A stretch of 37,533 bases of DNA. Origin: Alphaproteobacteria bacterium. GTDB taxonomy: Bacteria; Pseudomonadota; Alphaproteobacteria; Bin95. A model generated the notes under the pieces. That model was not told the DNA's origin. It was given only the letters and a program-made list of their open reading frames with translations, and did no database searches. A program made the position numbers and the translations under genes. The stretch covers positions 1 through 37,533 of the forward strand of contig JAJDVH010000261.1 of NCBI GenBank assembly GCA_022826185.1. The letters run 5' to 3'. Below are positions 15,604 to 23,714 of the stretch, piece by piece. How positions within the stretch are numbered: position 1 is the first letter of the stretch; every line of letters starts with the position of its first letter.

Positions 15604-16523
15604 GCCGGGCGGTCGGCTGGGCGCTGCTGGCCGCGCTTGCCGTCGGACCGCCGCTGGCGCTCGCCGCCGGCCAGCCCTTCTATGTCGATATCCTGACGCG
15701 CCTCGTCTGCCTCGCCGCGGCCGCCACCTCGCTCAACCTCATCCTCGGCCATGGCGGCATGATCAGCTTCGGCCATGCGGCCTATATCGGCATCGGCGCC
15801 TACGCGGTCGGCATCCCGGCCTATTACGAAATATATGACGGCTGGCTGCATATCCTGCTCGCCGTCGCACTCTCTGCCCTGTTCGCGCTCGCCACCGGCG
15901 CCATCGCGCTGCGCACGCGCGGCGTCTATTTCATCATGATCACGATGGCGTTCGCGCAGATGGTGTTCTTCGCCGTCGTCAGCATCGAGGAATATGGCGG
16001 CGACGACGGGCTGGTGATCGACATCCGCTCGGAGTTCCCGCTGGTCGATCTGGAGGGCAGCCTCACCCTCTACTATGCGTGTTTCGCGGTCCTGCTCGGC
16101 ACGCTCTACCTGGTGCACCGGCTCGTGCGGTCGCGCTTCGGCATGGTGATCGAGGGCGCCCGGGGCAATGAACGCCGGATGGCCGCGCTCGGCTTCGCGT
16201 TCTACCGCCATCGCCTCGCCGCCTATGTGCTGGCCGGCGCGCTCTGCGGCCTCAGCGGCGCCATGCTCGGCAATTTCACCAATTTCATCAGCCCCGAGAT
16301 GATGGACTGGACGCGCTCGGGCGAGCTGATCTTCATGGTGGTGCTGGGCGGGACGGGCGCGCTGTTCGGGCCGCTGATGGGCGCGGCCGCCTTCCTGCTG
16401 CTGGAGGAGCTGCTGTCCGGCTGGACCATCTACTGGCAGCTTCCCTTCGGCCTGTTGCTCATCCTGGTCGTGCTGTTCGCGCGCGGCGGGCTCGCGGGGC
16501 TGCTGGAGGGGCGCCGTGGCTGA
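15600..16523 (+). CDS. livM: ABC importer permease, LivM type
   Basis: This is the second permease subunit, 307 residues. It carries the LivM marks LNLILGHGGMISFGHAAYIGIGAY near the N-terminus, LRTRGVYFIMITMAFAQM in the middle and GGTGALFGPLMGAAAFLLLEE towards the end. The ATG overlaps the livH stop (ATGA), and the livG-type ATPase starts 8 bp before this stop. The tight overlaps indicate one mRNA with coupled translation. Confidence 0.94.
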   Translation: MSRAVGWALLAALAVGPPLALAAGQPFYVDILTRLVCLAAAATSLNLILGHGGMISFGHAAYIGIGAYAVGIPAYYEIYDGWLHILLAVALSALFALATGAIALRTRGVYFIMITMAFAQMVFFAVVSIEEYGGDDGLVIDIRSEFPLVDLEGSLTLYYACFAVLLGTLYLVHRLVRSRFGMVIEGARGNERRMAALGFAFYRHRLAAYVLAGALCGLSGAMLGNFTNFISPEMMDWTRSGELIFMVVLGGTGALFGPLMGAAAFLLLEELLSGWTIYWQLPFGLLLILVVLFARGGLAGLLEGRRG

Positions 16524-17271
16524 CCAACCGCTGCTCCGGGTCGAGGACCTGCAGAAGAGCTTCGGCGGCGTCGCCGCCGTCGACGGCGTGTCGATGGAGG
16601 TGCGCCGCGGCGAGGTCCATGCCGTGATCGGGCCGAACGGGGCCGGCAAGACGACCCTGATCTCCCTGCTTGCCGGGGAGTTGCGGCCGGACCGGGGCCG
16701 CGTGCTGTTCGACGGGCGCGACATTGCCCGCCGCCCGGCTCATGCAAGGGCGATGCTCGGTTTTGCGCGCTCGTTCCAGATCACCAGCGTCGTGCCCGGC
16801 ATGCGGGTGGTGGACAATGTGATGCTGGCGGTGCTCGCGCGGGACGGGCGGAGCTTCCGCTTCTGGCGCCCGGCGAGGAACGACCCGGCGCTCATCCGGC
16901 CGGCAATGGCGGCGCTTGAGCGGGTGGGCCTCTCCGAGGTGGCCGAAGAGCGGGCGGGCGCCGTCAGCCATGGCGAGCACCGCCAGCTGGAAATCGCCAT
17001 GACGCTTGCGGCGGAGCCGGAACTGCTGCTGCTGGACGAGCCGATGGCCGGCATGAGCGCCGACGAGAGCCGGCGCATGACCGGCATCCTCGAAGGCCTG
17101 AAGGGCGAGAAGACCATGCTGCTGGTCGAGCATGACATGGATGTCGTGTTCGCGCTTGCCGACCGGATCAGCGTGCTGGTCAGCGGGCGCATTGCGGCGT
17201 CGGGGGCCCCCGAGGCCGTGCGCGCCGACGAGGCCGTGCGCCGCGCCTATCTCGGCGACGAGGCGGCCTGA
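16516..17271 (+). CDS. livG: ABC importer ATPase, LivG type
   Basis: The 251-residue cytoplasmic ATPase has Walker A GPNGAGKTT, Walker B LLLLDEPMAG with the catalytic Glu, and the H-loop LLVEHDMDVVFALADR. The C-terminal tail (GAPEAVRADEAVRRAYLGDEA) is typical of LivG. The signature motif reads VSHGEHRQLEIA in place of LSxGQ, a variation frequent in LivG subunits. It overlaps livM by 8 bp and is followed after 1 bp by livF. Confidence 0.94.
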   Translation: MADQPLLRVEDLQKSFGGVAAVDGVSMEVRRGEVHAVIGPNGAGKTTLISLLAGELRPDRGRVLFDGRDIARRPAHARAMLGFARSFQITSVVPGMRVVDNVMLAVLARDGRSFRFWRPARNDPALIRPAMAALERVGLSEVAEERAGAVSHGEHRQLEIAMTLAAEPELLLLDEPMAGMSADESRRMTGILEGLKGEKTMLLVEHDMDVVFALADRISVLVSGRIAASGAPEAVRADEAVRRAYLGDEAA

Positions 17272-17272
17272 C

Positions 17273-17974
17273 ATGCTGCGGATCGAGGGACTGGAGACAT
17301 TCTACGGGCGCAGCCAGGCGCTGTTCGGCATTTCGCTGGAGGTCGGCGAGGGCGAGGCGGTGGGCTTCATGGGCCGCAACGGCATGGGCAAGACGACCAC
17401 CGTGAACTCGCTGTTCGGCATCGTGCCGTGTGCGGCGGGCGCGATCCTGTTCGAGGGCCGCGAGCTGCGCGCCATGCCCTCCCATCGCATCGGCCGCCTC
17501 GGCCTGGGGCTTGTGCCCGAGGGCCGGCAGGTGTTCCCCAACCTGACGGCGGAGGAGAACCTGGTCGCGGCGGCCGCCAACCGCGGCGGGCGCGCCAACC
17601 CGTGGACGGCCTCGCGCATCTTCGGGATGTTCCCGGAGCTGGAGGCGCGCCGGCGCAATATGGGCAACCTGCTTTCGGGGGGCGAGCAGCAGATGTTGGC
17701 GATCGGCCGCGCGCTGATGACCAACCCGAAGCTGCTGGTGCTGGACGAAGCGACCGAGGGGCTGGCGCCGCTGGTCCGACGGCGCATCTGGGAGTGCCTC
17801 GCCAGCCTGAAGGAGGAAGGGCAGGCGATCCTCGTCATCGACCGGAATGTGGCGGATCTCGCCCGCCTCGCCGACCGCCACTATATCGTCGAGAAGGGCC
17901 GCATCGTGTGGACCGGCAGCAGCGGGGACCTGACCGCCGGCCGCGCCGATCTCGAACGCTGGCTCGGCGTGTAG
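17273..17974 (+). CDS. livF: ABC importer ATPase, LivF type
   Basis: The 233-residue partner ATPase has Walker A GRNGMGKTT, signature LLSGGEQQMLAIGRAL, Walker B LLVLDEATEGLAP and a short LivF-type end. The ATG at 17273 gives the conserved start LRIEGLETFYGRSQALFGIS; the longer upstream frame is shadow within livG. It ends the operon and converges on the SnoaL-like gene with a 25-bp gap that contains a short CGCCG/CGGCG hairpin. Confidence 0.94.
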   Translation: MLRIEGLETFYGRSQALFGISLEVGEGEAVGFMGRNGMGKTTTVNSLFGIVPCAAGAILFEGRELRAMPSHRIGRLGLGLVPEGRQVFPNLTAEENLVAAAANRGGRANPWTASRIFGMFPELEARRRNMGNLLSGGEQQMLAIGRALMTNPKLLVLDEATEGLAPLVRRRIWECLASLKEEGQAILVIDRNVADLARLADRHYIVEKGRIVWTGSSGDLTAGRADLERWLGV

Positions 17975-17999
17975 CCGCCGGCCGCCCCCCGACGGCGCT

Positions 18000-18467
18000 T
18001 CAGTCCCAATGGCCGGTGCGCCGCGCCCGGTCCTGGTAGGCGCGGGCGTGGCGGGCGGCGATGCGGGCCACGCGCTCCGGCGCGAAACCGAGCTGGCCGA
18101 GCGCGATCGCAATGTCGAGCATCTCGTCATAGCGCGCGATCAGCCCGCTCCGGAGGCGGAAGCGCGACATGCCCTCGACGACCACCCGGCGCCCCGCCGC
18201 ATCCTCAAGGCGCGACCGGTAGCCGAACAGCCAGGAGGCATAGCCGATGTCGCCCGCTTCGCAGATGTCCTCGAAGCGCCAGCGGAAATCGTCCGCATCG
18301 CGCCAGAACCGGTTCTCCAGCATGTCCGCAATGGCGTCCCGGCCCTCGAACGCGCCGTAGAAGGTGTCGTGGTAGATGCCGTCCTCGGTAAAGCAGGCGG
18401 CCAGCGCCCGCCCGTCCCCCGCCTCCACGGCGGCGGCCAAGCGGGGCAGGAGGGTGCGTAGCGTCAT
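18000..18467 (-). CDS. SnoaL-like/NTF2-fold protein of unknown substrate
   Basis: The 155-residue protein fits the SnoaL-like cystatin/NTF2 fold (RTLLPRLAAAVEAGDGRALAACFTEDGIYHDTFYGAFEGRDAI, then the FRWRFEDICEAGDIGYASW strand set). The family includes small hydrolases, isomerases and binding proteins acting on hydrophobic pocket ligands. The start at 18467 is chosen because AAAGGAG sits 6 nt upstream; an ATG at 18485 lacks one. It stands alone on the minus strand, facing the ABC operon. Nothing links it to a pathway. Confidence 0.8.
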   Translation of the reverse strand: MTLRTLLPRLAAAVEAGDGRALAACFTEDGIYHDTFYGAFEGRDAIADMLENRFWRDADDFRWRFEDICEAGDIGYASWLFGYRSRLEDAAGRRVVVEGMSRFRLRSGLIARYDEMLDIAIALGQLGFAPERVARIAARHARAYQDRARRTGHWD

Positions 18468-18501
18468 CTCATGCTCCTTTCCCAAGCTTTTCGGAGTCTA
18501 T

Positions 18502-18521
18502 CCCGCATTTCTCACCAGGGT
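18502..18521. repeat. Possible solo IS end, similar to the IS1380-type end at 37303
   Basis: The 20-mer CCCGCATTTCTCACCAGGGT matches CCCGGATTTCTCACCGGGTG at 37303-37322 through the shared core ATTTCTCACC with CCCG and GGGT flanks (one substitution and one indel). No transposase lies nearby, so this may be a relic end or a chance match. Confidence 0.4.
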
Positions 18522-18619
18522 CACGGTCTGCGCTGCGATCCGTGACAGGCCACCGACCATGGGCTTGAACTCTGAATTGGCTGGCCGGTGAGGTTTCGTG
18601 TCGCGGCAAGCTGAAATAA

Positions 18620-18667
18620 ATAGAATATATTTTTATTTACATGTATTTTAGTGATGATATATTCTAT
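18620..18667. repeat. 11-bp inverted repeat in an AT-rich patch
   Basis: ATAGAATATAT (18620-18630) is exactly mirrored by ATATATTCTAT (18657-18667) around a 26-bp AT-rich spacer. In a two-thirds G+C genome this patch stands out. It could be an operator, a promoter zone or a mobile-element remnant 435 bp upstream of the kinase gene. Confidence 0.75.
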
Positions 18668-19102
18668 GACGGCAGCCGGGAGCTACTCGAGCGGTTACAT
18701 GACGTTGGAAAGTTGCATCATGCGGGCGATAGCGCGACATCGGCGATTCCCGCCGTTCACCGACGAAACGGGACCGCCCTGGCTTATTGCGACGCCGAGG
18801 CGCGAGCATCGGATTCGGCCGGTTGCCTGCAACGAGAATACAGAGGCCAAAGGCGATCTCGCCCGTATTGGCGCTAGAACGCGAGCAACCTCGCACCCTG
18901 GTGGGGCGTGGAACCTACCGGCCAGGCCGGCGGAGCCTGCGGCGTCGTTTCCGGCCTGCGGCATGCGAACCGGCACCGGCCAGCCAGCCTTCTCCAGGCG
19001 CGCGCGCCGCTTTGCCGGAGGCTGCAATAGGAAGCGGCCCGCCAGCGTCTCGGAGCGCCTCCGCCCACCGATCCAATCATAGACCGAAGGAATTCACGGA
19101 TC

Positions 19103-22100
19103 ATGGCAAAACAGAACCGCTCTATTCACCTGAGCCACCTATTTTCCGACCTCACCGGACAACTCGGCTTGGTCAATGTCAACTTTTCGCTAGCCCCTCA
19201 GTTCAACATTTACCGAACTCCGGCAGGCCGCTCGGGCGCCCCCTCTTCGCACCGGACGAATGACCAAAATACCCAAGCCAACGTGCCGGCCGCCGGGAAC
19301 ACCGGTCCTGCCGCCGACTCCCCAACAGCTTTTCATGTCGGGCCCGATCCTGTCCGGCAGACCCTGATTTCCGGAAAACGGCACACCCTTGTCCATCCAA
19401 GCCCCGATGGATCGTTCCGCATCGTATATACCAAGACGCAAAGCCTCTTTACCTTCACGCTCCCGTCGTCAGAGAGCGCGTCGCCACCCTCGGAGGCCGG
19501 GGAGGCCAAGGGGCCGATAACCAAAAACATCGACGGCTATCGGGTCAAATTCGATACTGTCCGGTCCATTGAGCAGGCGGACCCCAAAGACGCGAACCGC
19601 GAAAATGACCCCGATGCCCCCGTGTTGGTGGGACTTCCTCTCTCGATTTACCGGTCAGGCAGAGGAACGGAGTACTTTCTTCTTACCAATTTCTATTTCG
19701 ACCCTCCCGCCCAAGAACAGAACGAACCGGCGCAAGAATCCTCCCCAAATACGGAATCCCCGGGCGGAGCAACGACCCCTCCCAGCGACCCGGCAGATCA
19801 TCCCTCCATAGAAACCGGATCTGTCGATGGTCCAACAGCATCTCCTGACGGCTCGGCGGGAGGCCCCCCCCAACCTCCGCCTGTTGCAGTAGCGTCTCCT
19901 GGCGGTAACGAACCCCCGAATGGCCCCGATTACGTAGGCATTGCCAACCGTCGTCTCCAGATTACCTTATTCAGCGACTTAGGCGAAGTAACCAAGCGCA
20001 CCTTTTTCCTCGACGACCCTCCGAAAAAGCTCGGAGACGGTAGCTTCGGCGTAGTTTACCAGGTGCGCGAACTTCTAGGAACACCCTCCGAAACCTCAGG
20101 CAACGAAAGGTCGCCCCCTCCTCGGGCCGGTAGTGCGCAACCAGGCGCCCGGTACGCCTTAAAGGTGTTTTACAATAGGCAGATGATGACCCGTACCGGG
20201 CTCATTCGCGTGGAACCCGAATCATTCAATAAACTTGTGACTCACGAAGCCGATCAAATTACCGATGTTAGAGAAATATCAATTGCCAGCTTTATGGGGC
20301 ACATTTTTCAATCTATTAACACCAGCAAATCCCCAAACGATGTTCATGCCCAAGCTATGGCAATACTTGGACAGTCCGAACGACTTCAAAATGTATCTGC
20401 GAAACGATTTGGTAACGAAAGAAACATATCTCGCAGCATACGGGAAGTATTGGAATCCGAAGCAGGCGTGAACGTGAATGCCATCACATGTGTACAAACT
20501 GAATATGATACTACTCGCTTTCGCGACTCTGATATGTTTCGTTTTTTGCAAGAATACGAGCGCAAAAAGAACTCAAGTACTGCAGATAATCTCTCGGATT
20601 ATGCAATAGTGATGGAGCTATTTAACTTCACACTAGAAGATTTACTGGAAGCCCAATGGAGAATTTGGAGGGAGACAGGTGTCGATTCTGACAAAACACA
20701 TTCCGTCTCGGCATCAGGAGAGTATCGAGCAGCGCCTGTCCTTGGCGAAAACGTGATTGCAGGTAGGGACATAGGATCTAACAGAGACAACCGCCCTGTT
20801 GACGATCCGGCCCCTTTGGAGTATGAAAAAATAGTAACCGGATATGATATGGTGCAAAGCCTGCCATTTGCGCAGCGTCTAGCTGTCGTATATCCAATAA
20901 TGGAAGGGTTGTCAATCGCTCTACAAATGCTTCATGCCACGCGAAATTATCATCACGATATCAAGCCTGGTAATGTATTCATTAATGCAAGCTTGAAAAA
21001 ATTTTATGTGGCTTTGGGTGATTTCAGTTTTGTGGGGAGCGGAGTGGACAAGGGAACAACGGAGGCGGTACTCCGGGACTCGATTCAAACGGGGAGCCTG
21101 CATTTTCGTTCACCGGAGCAACGAGACTTCAATGACGCAGCATATGGGCTCGTGCGGCATTCCGGATGTTGTAAGAACCCTGGCCCGGAGTATGAGGATC
21201 GGAATGTCAGCGGTGGAGAGGGGTGGGCGTATGTTCGGATATCGGACCCGAAGTTTAGAGGCAGCACAATCGGTCTCAACGATGTGGTGGTTTTCCCGGC
21301 GGATCGCTATGGGACGGGCTATCGGGTTATCAAGGTGGAGAGTAAGAAGGATTACCGGGATGTTTGGTTGAATGTCGATGCGGGGGAATTTAAGAAACTT
21401 TTTCCCGAAGAAACCCGGACCAAGGTATTCCTGTATAAAGTCCCAACGGTTCGGTCGGATTTATTTGGCTTGGGAGCGGTGTTTTTCGATTTGCTTACCG
21501 GAGGACAGTCTGCGGAACGCTTTTACGAGGCGTTGAGGCCATTCGATGCACCCGAGGAATTGAACGGCAGGGAGGGGATCGGCTCAGAGGACGGAAACAA
21601 GCGTTTGACAGCAAAGGATATGGCGCAAAGATTCGATGCCTATCGGAGCGGAACGCGAGTAGGTAACTATGGGGAGTTTGGGGCCGCATTGTCGAATATG
21701 TTTCAGTTTTTCCGGAGGGGAGACGACTTTGCACCGCGGGAGGTGGTGGAGATTATAGTCAAGTTGATGGGAGGGAATTTAGCGGATTCTTATATGAATA
21801 CCAACGCTGCGGAGAGGCCAGTCCCGAAGCATTTGCAAAGGATTGCTCCCGAGGCGTTGCCGGTTTCGTGGGCCTTGCAGGATATTGAGGCGGTGGAGAA
21901 GAAGGGAATTTACGATTGGCGCGACGGTTTGGGGCAGAAGGGAGCGGATAATCTATTGTTGCGGCCCGAGCAGTCGCAGCAATTGTTGGAGATTGTGGTT
22001 GAAGCGCAAGGGGCTGTACCCGCGGGGTCGGAAGGCCAGGCCGAAAAGGACGTGTCAGGGGATAAAGATAAGGCGAAGCCAAAAAGCTGGATAGATAGGC

Positions 22101-22138
22101 TGGCCGAGAGGCTGGGCACTGTCCCGCGGACGAGCTGA
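19103..22138 (+). CDS. Large divergent protein kinase with proline-rich N-terminus (orphan)
   Basis: This 1011-residue protein carries a divergent Hanks-type kinase domain (about 305-890). Visible motifs are the glycine loop LGDGSFGVVY (310-319), the ATP lysine in YALK (Lys354), a hinge-like YAIVMELFNFTLEDLL (500-514), the catalytic loop HHDIKPGN (Asp619, Lys621, Asn624), the metal site DFS instead of DFG (Asp640), GSLHFRSPEQ (664-673) and SDLFGLGAVFFDLLTG (785-800). All core catalytic residues remain. Two long inserts are unusual: about 150 residues between Lys354 and the hinge, and about 110 residues (673-782) between the APE-like motif and the F-helix, partly beta-rich (YVRISDP, NDVVVFPAD, YRVIKVES). 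Residues 1-300 include a Pro-rich disordered linker (about 200-275). No transmembrane segment, PASTA or signal peptide is evident. G+C is about 52 % at the ends and about 40 % over 20221-20400, against about 68 % in neighbours, pointing to transfer. Function and substrate are unknown. Confidence 0.85.
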   Translation: MAKQNRSIHLSHLFSDLTGQLGLVNVNFSLAPQFNIYRTPAGRSGAPSSHRTNDQNTQANVPAAGNTGPAADSPTAFHVGPDPVRQTLISGKRHTLVHPSPDGSFRIVYTKTQSLFTFTLPSSESASPPSEAGEAKGPITKNIDGYRVKFDTVRSIEQADPKDANRENDPDAPVLVGLPLSIYRSGRGTEYFLLTNFYFDPPAQEQNEPAQESSPNTESPGGATTPPSDPADHPSIETGSVDGPTASPDGSAGGPPQPPPVAVASPGGNEPPNGPDYVGIANRRLQITLFSDLGEVTKRTFFLDDPPKKLGDGSFGVVYQVRELLGTPSETSGNERSPPPRAGSAQPGARYALKVFYNRQMMTRTGLIRVEPESFNKLVTHEADQITDVREISIASFMGHIFQSINTSKSPNDVHAQAMAILGQSERLQNVSAKRFGNERNISRSIREVLESEAGVNVNAITCVQTEYDTTRFRDSDMFRFLQEYERKKNSSTADNLSDYAIVMELFNFTLEDLLEAQWRIWRETGVDSDKTHSVSASGEYRAAPVLGENVIAGRDIGSNRDNRPVDDPAPLEYEKIVTGYDMVQSLPFAQRLAVVYPIMEGLSIALQMLHATRNYHHDIKPGNVFINASLKKFYVALGDFSFVGSGVDKGTTEAVLRDSIQTGSLHFRSPEQRDFNDAAYGLVRHSGCCKNPGPEYEDRNVSGGEGWAYVRISDPKFRGSTIGLNDVVVFPADRYGTGYRVIKVESKKDYRDVWLNVDAGEFKKLFPEETRTKVFLYKVPTVRSDLFGLGAVFFDLLTGGQSAERFYEALRPFDAPEELNGREGIGSEDGNKRLTAKDMAQRFDAYRSGTRVGNYGEFGAALSNMFQFFRRGDDFAPREVVEIIVKLMGGNLADSYMNTNAAERPVPKHLQRIAPEALPVSWALQDIEAVEKKGIYDWRDGLGQKGADNLLLRPEQSQQLLEIVVEAQGAVPAGSEGQAEKDVSGDKDKAKPKSWIDRLAERLGTVPRTS

Positions 22139-22150
22139 CGTTGCGCAGAT

Positions 22151-22173
22151 GGGGGACGGCACCGACCGCCCCC
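22151..22173. terminator. GC-rich hairpin between convergent genes
   Basis: GGGGGaCGG pairs with CCGCCCCC around a 6-nt loop, with one bulged A. It sits in the 43-bp gap between the kinase stop and the uxaA-type stop. No T tract follows on either strand, so it is at best a pause or weak bidirectional terminator. Confidence 0.35.
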
Positions 22174-22181
22174 GCGGCCCT

Positions 22182-23699
22182 TCACATCACCGCGCCGACC
22201 TGCCAGGGGATGAACTCCGCCGTGCCGAGGCCCTGGGCTTCGGACTTGGTGGCTTCGCCGGAGGCGACGGCGAGGAACTTGTCGAAGATCTCGCTTCCGA
22301 CCTCGGCCACGCTGGCCGCGCCGTCGGTAATCGTGCCGCAATTGATGTCCATGTCCTCTTCGAGGCGGCGGTACATCTCGGTGTTGGTGGCGAGCTTGAT
22401 CGAGGGCACCGGCTTGTTGCCATAGACCGAGCCGCGCCCGGTGGTGAAGCAGACCAGGTTCGCGCCTGACGCCACCTGCCCGGTGATGGAGCAGGGGTCG
22501 TAGCCGGGGCTGTCCATGAACACGAAGCCCTTGCGGTCGATGGGCTCGCCATAGCGGTAAACCCCGGCGAGATTGGTGGTGCCGCCCTTGGCCGCCGCGC
22601 CCAGCGACTTCTCCAGGATGGTCGTGAGGCCGCCCGCCTTGTTGCCGGGAGAGGGGTTGTTGTTCATCTCGCCACCATTGCGCTCGGTGTAGTCCTCCCA
22701 CCAGCGGATGCGCTCGATGAGCTTCCTGCCGGTGCGCTCGTCCACGGCCCGGCGGGTCAGCAGATGCTCCGCGCCGTAGATTTCCGGCGTCTCGGCCAGT
22801 ACGCCGGTGCCGCCATGGCGCACCAGCATGTCAACGGCCGCGCCCAGCGCCGGGTTCGCGGTAATGCCGGAATAGCCGTCCGAGCCGCCGCATTGCAGCG
22901 CAACGGTGAGTTCCGAGGCCGCGACCGGCCGGCGCCGCGCGCGGTCCGCCTCCGGCAGCATGTCGCGGATGAGGTCGCGGCCCCGCTCCACCGTGCGCCG
23001 GAGGCCGCCGGTCTCCTGGATGTTCATGGTCTGGAGGAAGGGGCCGCGCTCCAGCCCGTAGGCTTCGAGCAGGAAGTCGATCTGGTTGACCTCGCAGCCG
23101 AGCCCGACCAGCACGATGCCGGCGAAGTTCGGGTGGCGCGCATGGCCCCAGAGCACGCGCTGGAGGTTTTCGTAGCCGTCTCCCGCCCCGGCCATGCCGC
23201 AGCCGGTGGAGTGGGTGAGCGCCACGACGCCGTCCACATGGCTGTAGTCCGCCAGGATGCGGTCCTCCACCGCCTCGGCGATGAAGCGCGCGGCGGTGGC
23301 CGAGCAGTTCACGCTGGTCAGCACGCCGATATAGTTCCGCGTGCCGACGCTGCCGTTCGCACGCAGATATCCCCGGAAGCTCGCCCGGTTGCCTTCGGGC
23401 ACGAAATCGACGGGCTTCATGTCCCGCCCGATGGCGTAGTCGCGCTCGAAATCGCCCATCGCGCAGTTGTGGACATGGACATGCGCGCCGGCCTCCACCG
23501 GCTCGCTGGCGAAGCCGATGATCTGGTCGTATTTGCGGACCGGCTCGCCGACGGCTATCGGCCGCGTGGCGATCTTGTGGCCGGCCGGCACGACATCGAG
23601 CGCGGTGACGCCCTCGCCGGGTATCTCCGTTCCGGAAAGGACATCGACGCGGGCGACGACCACATTGTCTTCGGGCGCAAGGCGGATGGAGAGGGTCAT
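22182..23699 (-). CDS. UxaA-family altronate/galactarate-type dehydratase
   Basis: The family uses iron to dehydrate sugar acids such as altronate or galactarate to keto-deoxy acids. The 505-residue protein joins an N-terminal SAF domain (about 1-95, HVHNCAMGDFERDY) to the UxaA catalytic part. Conserved stretches there are VGTRNYIGVLTSVNCSATAA, HSTGCGMAGAG, LGCEVNQID, LQCGGSDGYSGITANPALG, NPSPGNKAGGLTTILEKSLG and DSPGYDPCSITGQVASGANL. The cysteines expected to bind the cluster or metal are kept. Length equals full-size UxaA. It is the last gene of a minus-strand operon, 15 bp after the MmgE/PrpD gene. The real substrate may be another hydroxy acid, since no hexuronate genes are nearby. Confidence 0.92.
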   Translation of the reverse strand: MTLSIRLAPEDNVVVARVDVLSGTEIPGEGVTALDVVPAGHKIATRPIAVGEPVRKYDQIIGFASEPVEAGAHVHVHNCAMGDFERDYAIGRDMKPVDFVPEGNRASFRGYLRANGSVGTRNYIGVLTSVNCSATAARFIAEAVEDRILADYSHVDGVVALTHSTGCGMAGAGDGYENLQRVLWGHARHPNFAGIVLVGLGCEVNQIDFLLEAYGLERGPFLQTMNIQETGGLRRTVERGRDLIRDMLPEADRARRRPVAASELTVALQCGGSDGYSGITANPALGAAVDMLVRHGGTGVLAETPEIYGAEHLLTRRAVDERTGRKLIERIRWWEDYTERNGGEMNNNPSPGNKAGGLTTILEKSLGAAAKGGTTNLAGVYRYGEPIDRKGFVFMDSPGYDPCSITGQVASGANLVCFTTGRGSVYGNKPVPSIKLATNTEMYRRLEEDMDINCGTITDGAASVAEVGSEIFDKFLAVASGEATKSEAQGLGTAEFIPWQVGAVM

Positions 23700-23714
23700 G
23701 GACGGACGCGCCTC

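Larger units (their letters stand above)
18468..19102. other. 635-bp intergenic region before the kinase gene
   Basis: No gene is convincing here. From left to right it contains an IS-end-like sequence (18502-18521), a sharply AT-rich patch with an inverted repeat (18604-18670), and about 430 bp of GC-rich DNA with several short hairpins (for example CCGGCC-A-GGCCGG). GAAGGA lies about 11 nt before the kinase ATG. Overlapping short plus-strand frames (such as 18651-19082 and 18787-19263) read as Arg/Pro-rich filler without homology that I recognise. Confidence 0.6.

Noticed and set aside
18651-19263. Small plus-strand frames upstream of the kinase
   Set aside because: They overlap each other in different frames, lack ribosome sites and look like random GC-rich translation.
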